NCBI GenBank assembly: GCA_003278685.1
Contig: QCDS01000003.1
Location: 22,401-86,400, forward strand
DNA length: 64,000 bases
DNA from: Prochlorococcus sp. AG-355-K03
Lineage (GTDB): Bacteria; Cyanobacteriota; Cyanobacteriia; PCC-6307; Cyanobiaceae
Direction of reading: 5' to 3'
The notes under the pieces were generated by a model. The model was not told the DNA's origin. It searched no databases and was given only the letters and a program-made list of their open reading frames with translations. Positions within the stretch are counted from its first letter, which is position 1. Every line of letters begins with the position of its first letter. This document shows positions 63,804-64,000 of the stretch, in pieces. A program made the position numbers and the translations under genes.

Positions 63804-64000
63804 TCATCTATCTAAATAACTACTATCCTTATCTAGATAATTCATAGCTGATTTTAATAGTTTTTCAAATGATAAATTATTTTCTTGTTTAGCAAGGAGA
63901 TCAACTTCTTTAATAATGATTGGCAAGATAGTCTTTATTTCTTTGTTTTTGTAACTTAATGTTTGAAGGGTCAACTGAAGGTCTTCTATCATTTTATTTA
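63804..64000 (-). CDS. ruvA: Holliday-junction helicase subunit RuvA, C-terminal part (cut by window edge)
   Basis: About 65 residues before the TGA at 63804-63806; the frame stays open at the right edge (codons before the Met at 63992 are IK). EDLQLTLQTLSYKNKEIKTI and NNLSFEKLLKSAMNYL fit RuvA domain III, which contacts RuvB. RuvA targets RuvB to Holliday junctions. The Met at 63992 is not the gene's true start. Context with rpsO matches the order I know in Prochlorococcus. Confidence 0.78.
   Translation of the reverse strand, partial: NKMIEDLQLTLQTLSYKNKEIKTILPIIIKEVDLLAKQENNLSFEKLLKSAMNYLDKDSSYLDR

Overview
The window looks like chromosome of a high-light-adapted marine Prochlorococcus. 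It is very AT-rich, with short spacers and many TTG or GTG starts. It carries a proteobacterial-type phosphoribulokinase, PAM68, DUF1816, DUF1830, DUF3288, DUF3685 and DUF3727 cyanobacterial families, a complete urea transport and urease locus, and genes for glucosylglycerate as compatible solute. This assignment rests on protein recognition and gene content; no database search was run.

Layout. 0-4.2 kb: 5' part of ilvD, a membrane coiled-coil protein and a degenerate UPRTase-like protein on the minus strand, then a pentapeptide protein, a CobW-type GTPase, a tiny zinc-ribbon protein and purS-purQ on plus. 4.2-10 kb (minus): class II and class I fructose-bisphosphate aldolases, an oxidoreductase, accD and prk. 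10-20 kb: a long minus-strand run from hisA through DUF3685, a thioredoxin-fold protein, a CofE-like protein, a GNAT-like protein, ruvX, DUF3727, yqeG, proB and lpxD to leuB, with several 4-bp overlaps. 20-24 kb: an epimerase, pgsA, a PPC-glutaredoxin fusion, an NmrA-like protein and nth.

24-29.5 kb is an iron-related island: futC, a 40-residue Lys/Cys-rich peptide, ferritin, a Crp-like regulator, a zinc-ribbon membrane protein, and a Rieske oxygenase / 33-residue membrane peptide / orphan ABC ATPase operon. Three Fur-box-like sites (14 to 17 of 19 matches to the classical consensus) lie in its two divergent promoter regions. 29.5-33.5 kb is a small-ORF zone of about a dozen short, mostly unrecognised genes, including a ribbon-helix-helix-like protein whose promoter holds two copies of a 13-bp near-palindrome, with a third copy before the next gene.

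33.5-43.8 kb is nitrogen scavenging: urtEDCBA (minus) with an NtcA-type promoter before urtA and a perfect 11-bp hairpin between urtA and urtB, then ureG-F-E (minus) and ureD-A-B-C (plus). Urea is imported and hydrolysed to ammonium and CO2. 43.8-48.6 kb holds a self-contained glucosylglycerate make-and-break set (GpgS, GH13 phosphorylase, phosphatase, glycerate kinase). 48.7-64 kb returns to core genes: small membrane proteins, uppP, tRNA-Pro(GGG), msrA, an ABC exporter, trpD, carA, a STAS protein that seems to begin at a non-AUG codon, mini-RNase III, an rlmB-type methyltransferase, gatA, an intact intein-free dnaE, PAM68, rpsO and the 3' end of ruvA.

The best candidates for undescribed biology are the Fur-flanked Lys/Cys-rich peptide, the Rieske-microprotein-ATPase operon, the ribbon-helix-helix operator set and the UPRTase-fold protein that has lost its active-site loops. 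No CRISPR array, insertion sequence, rRNA or prophage was seen.
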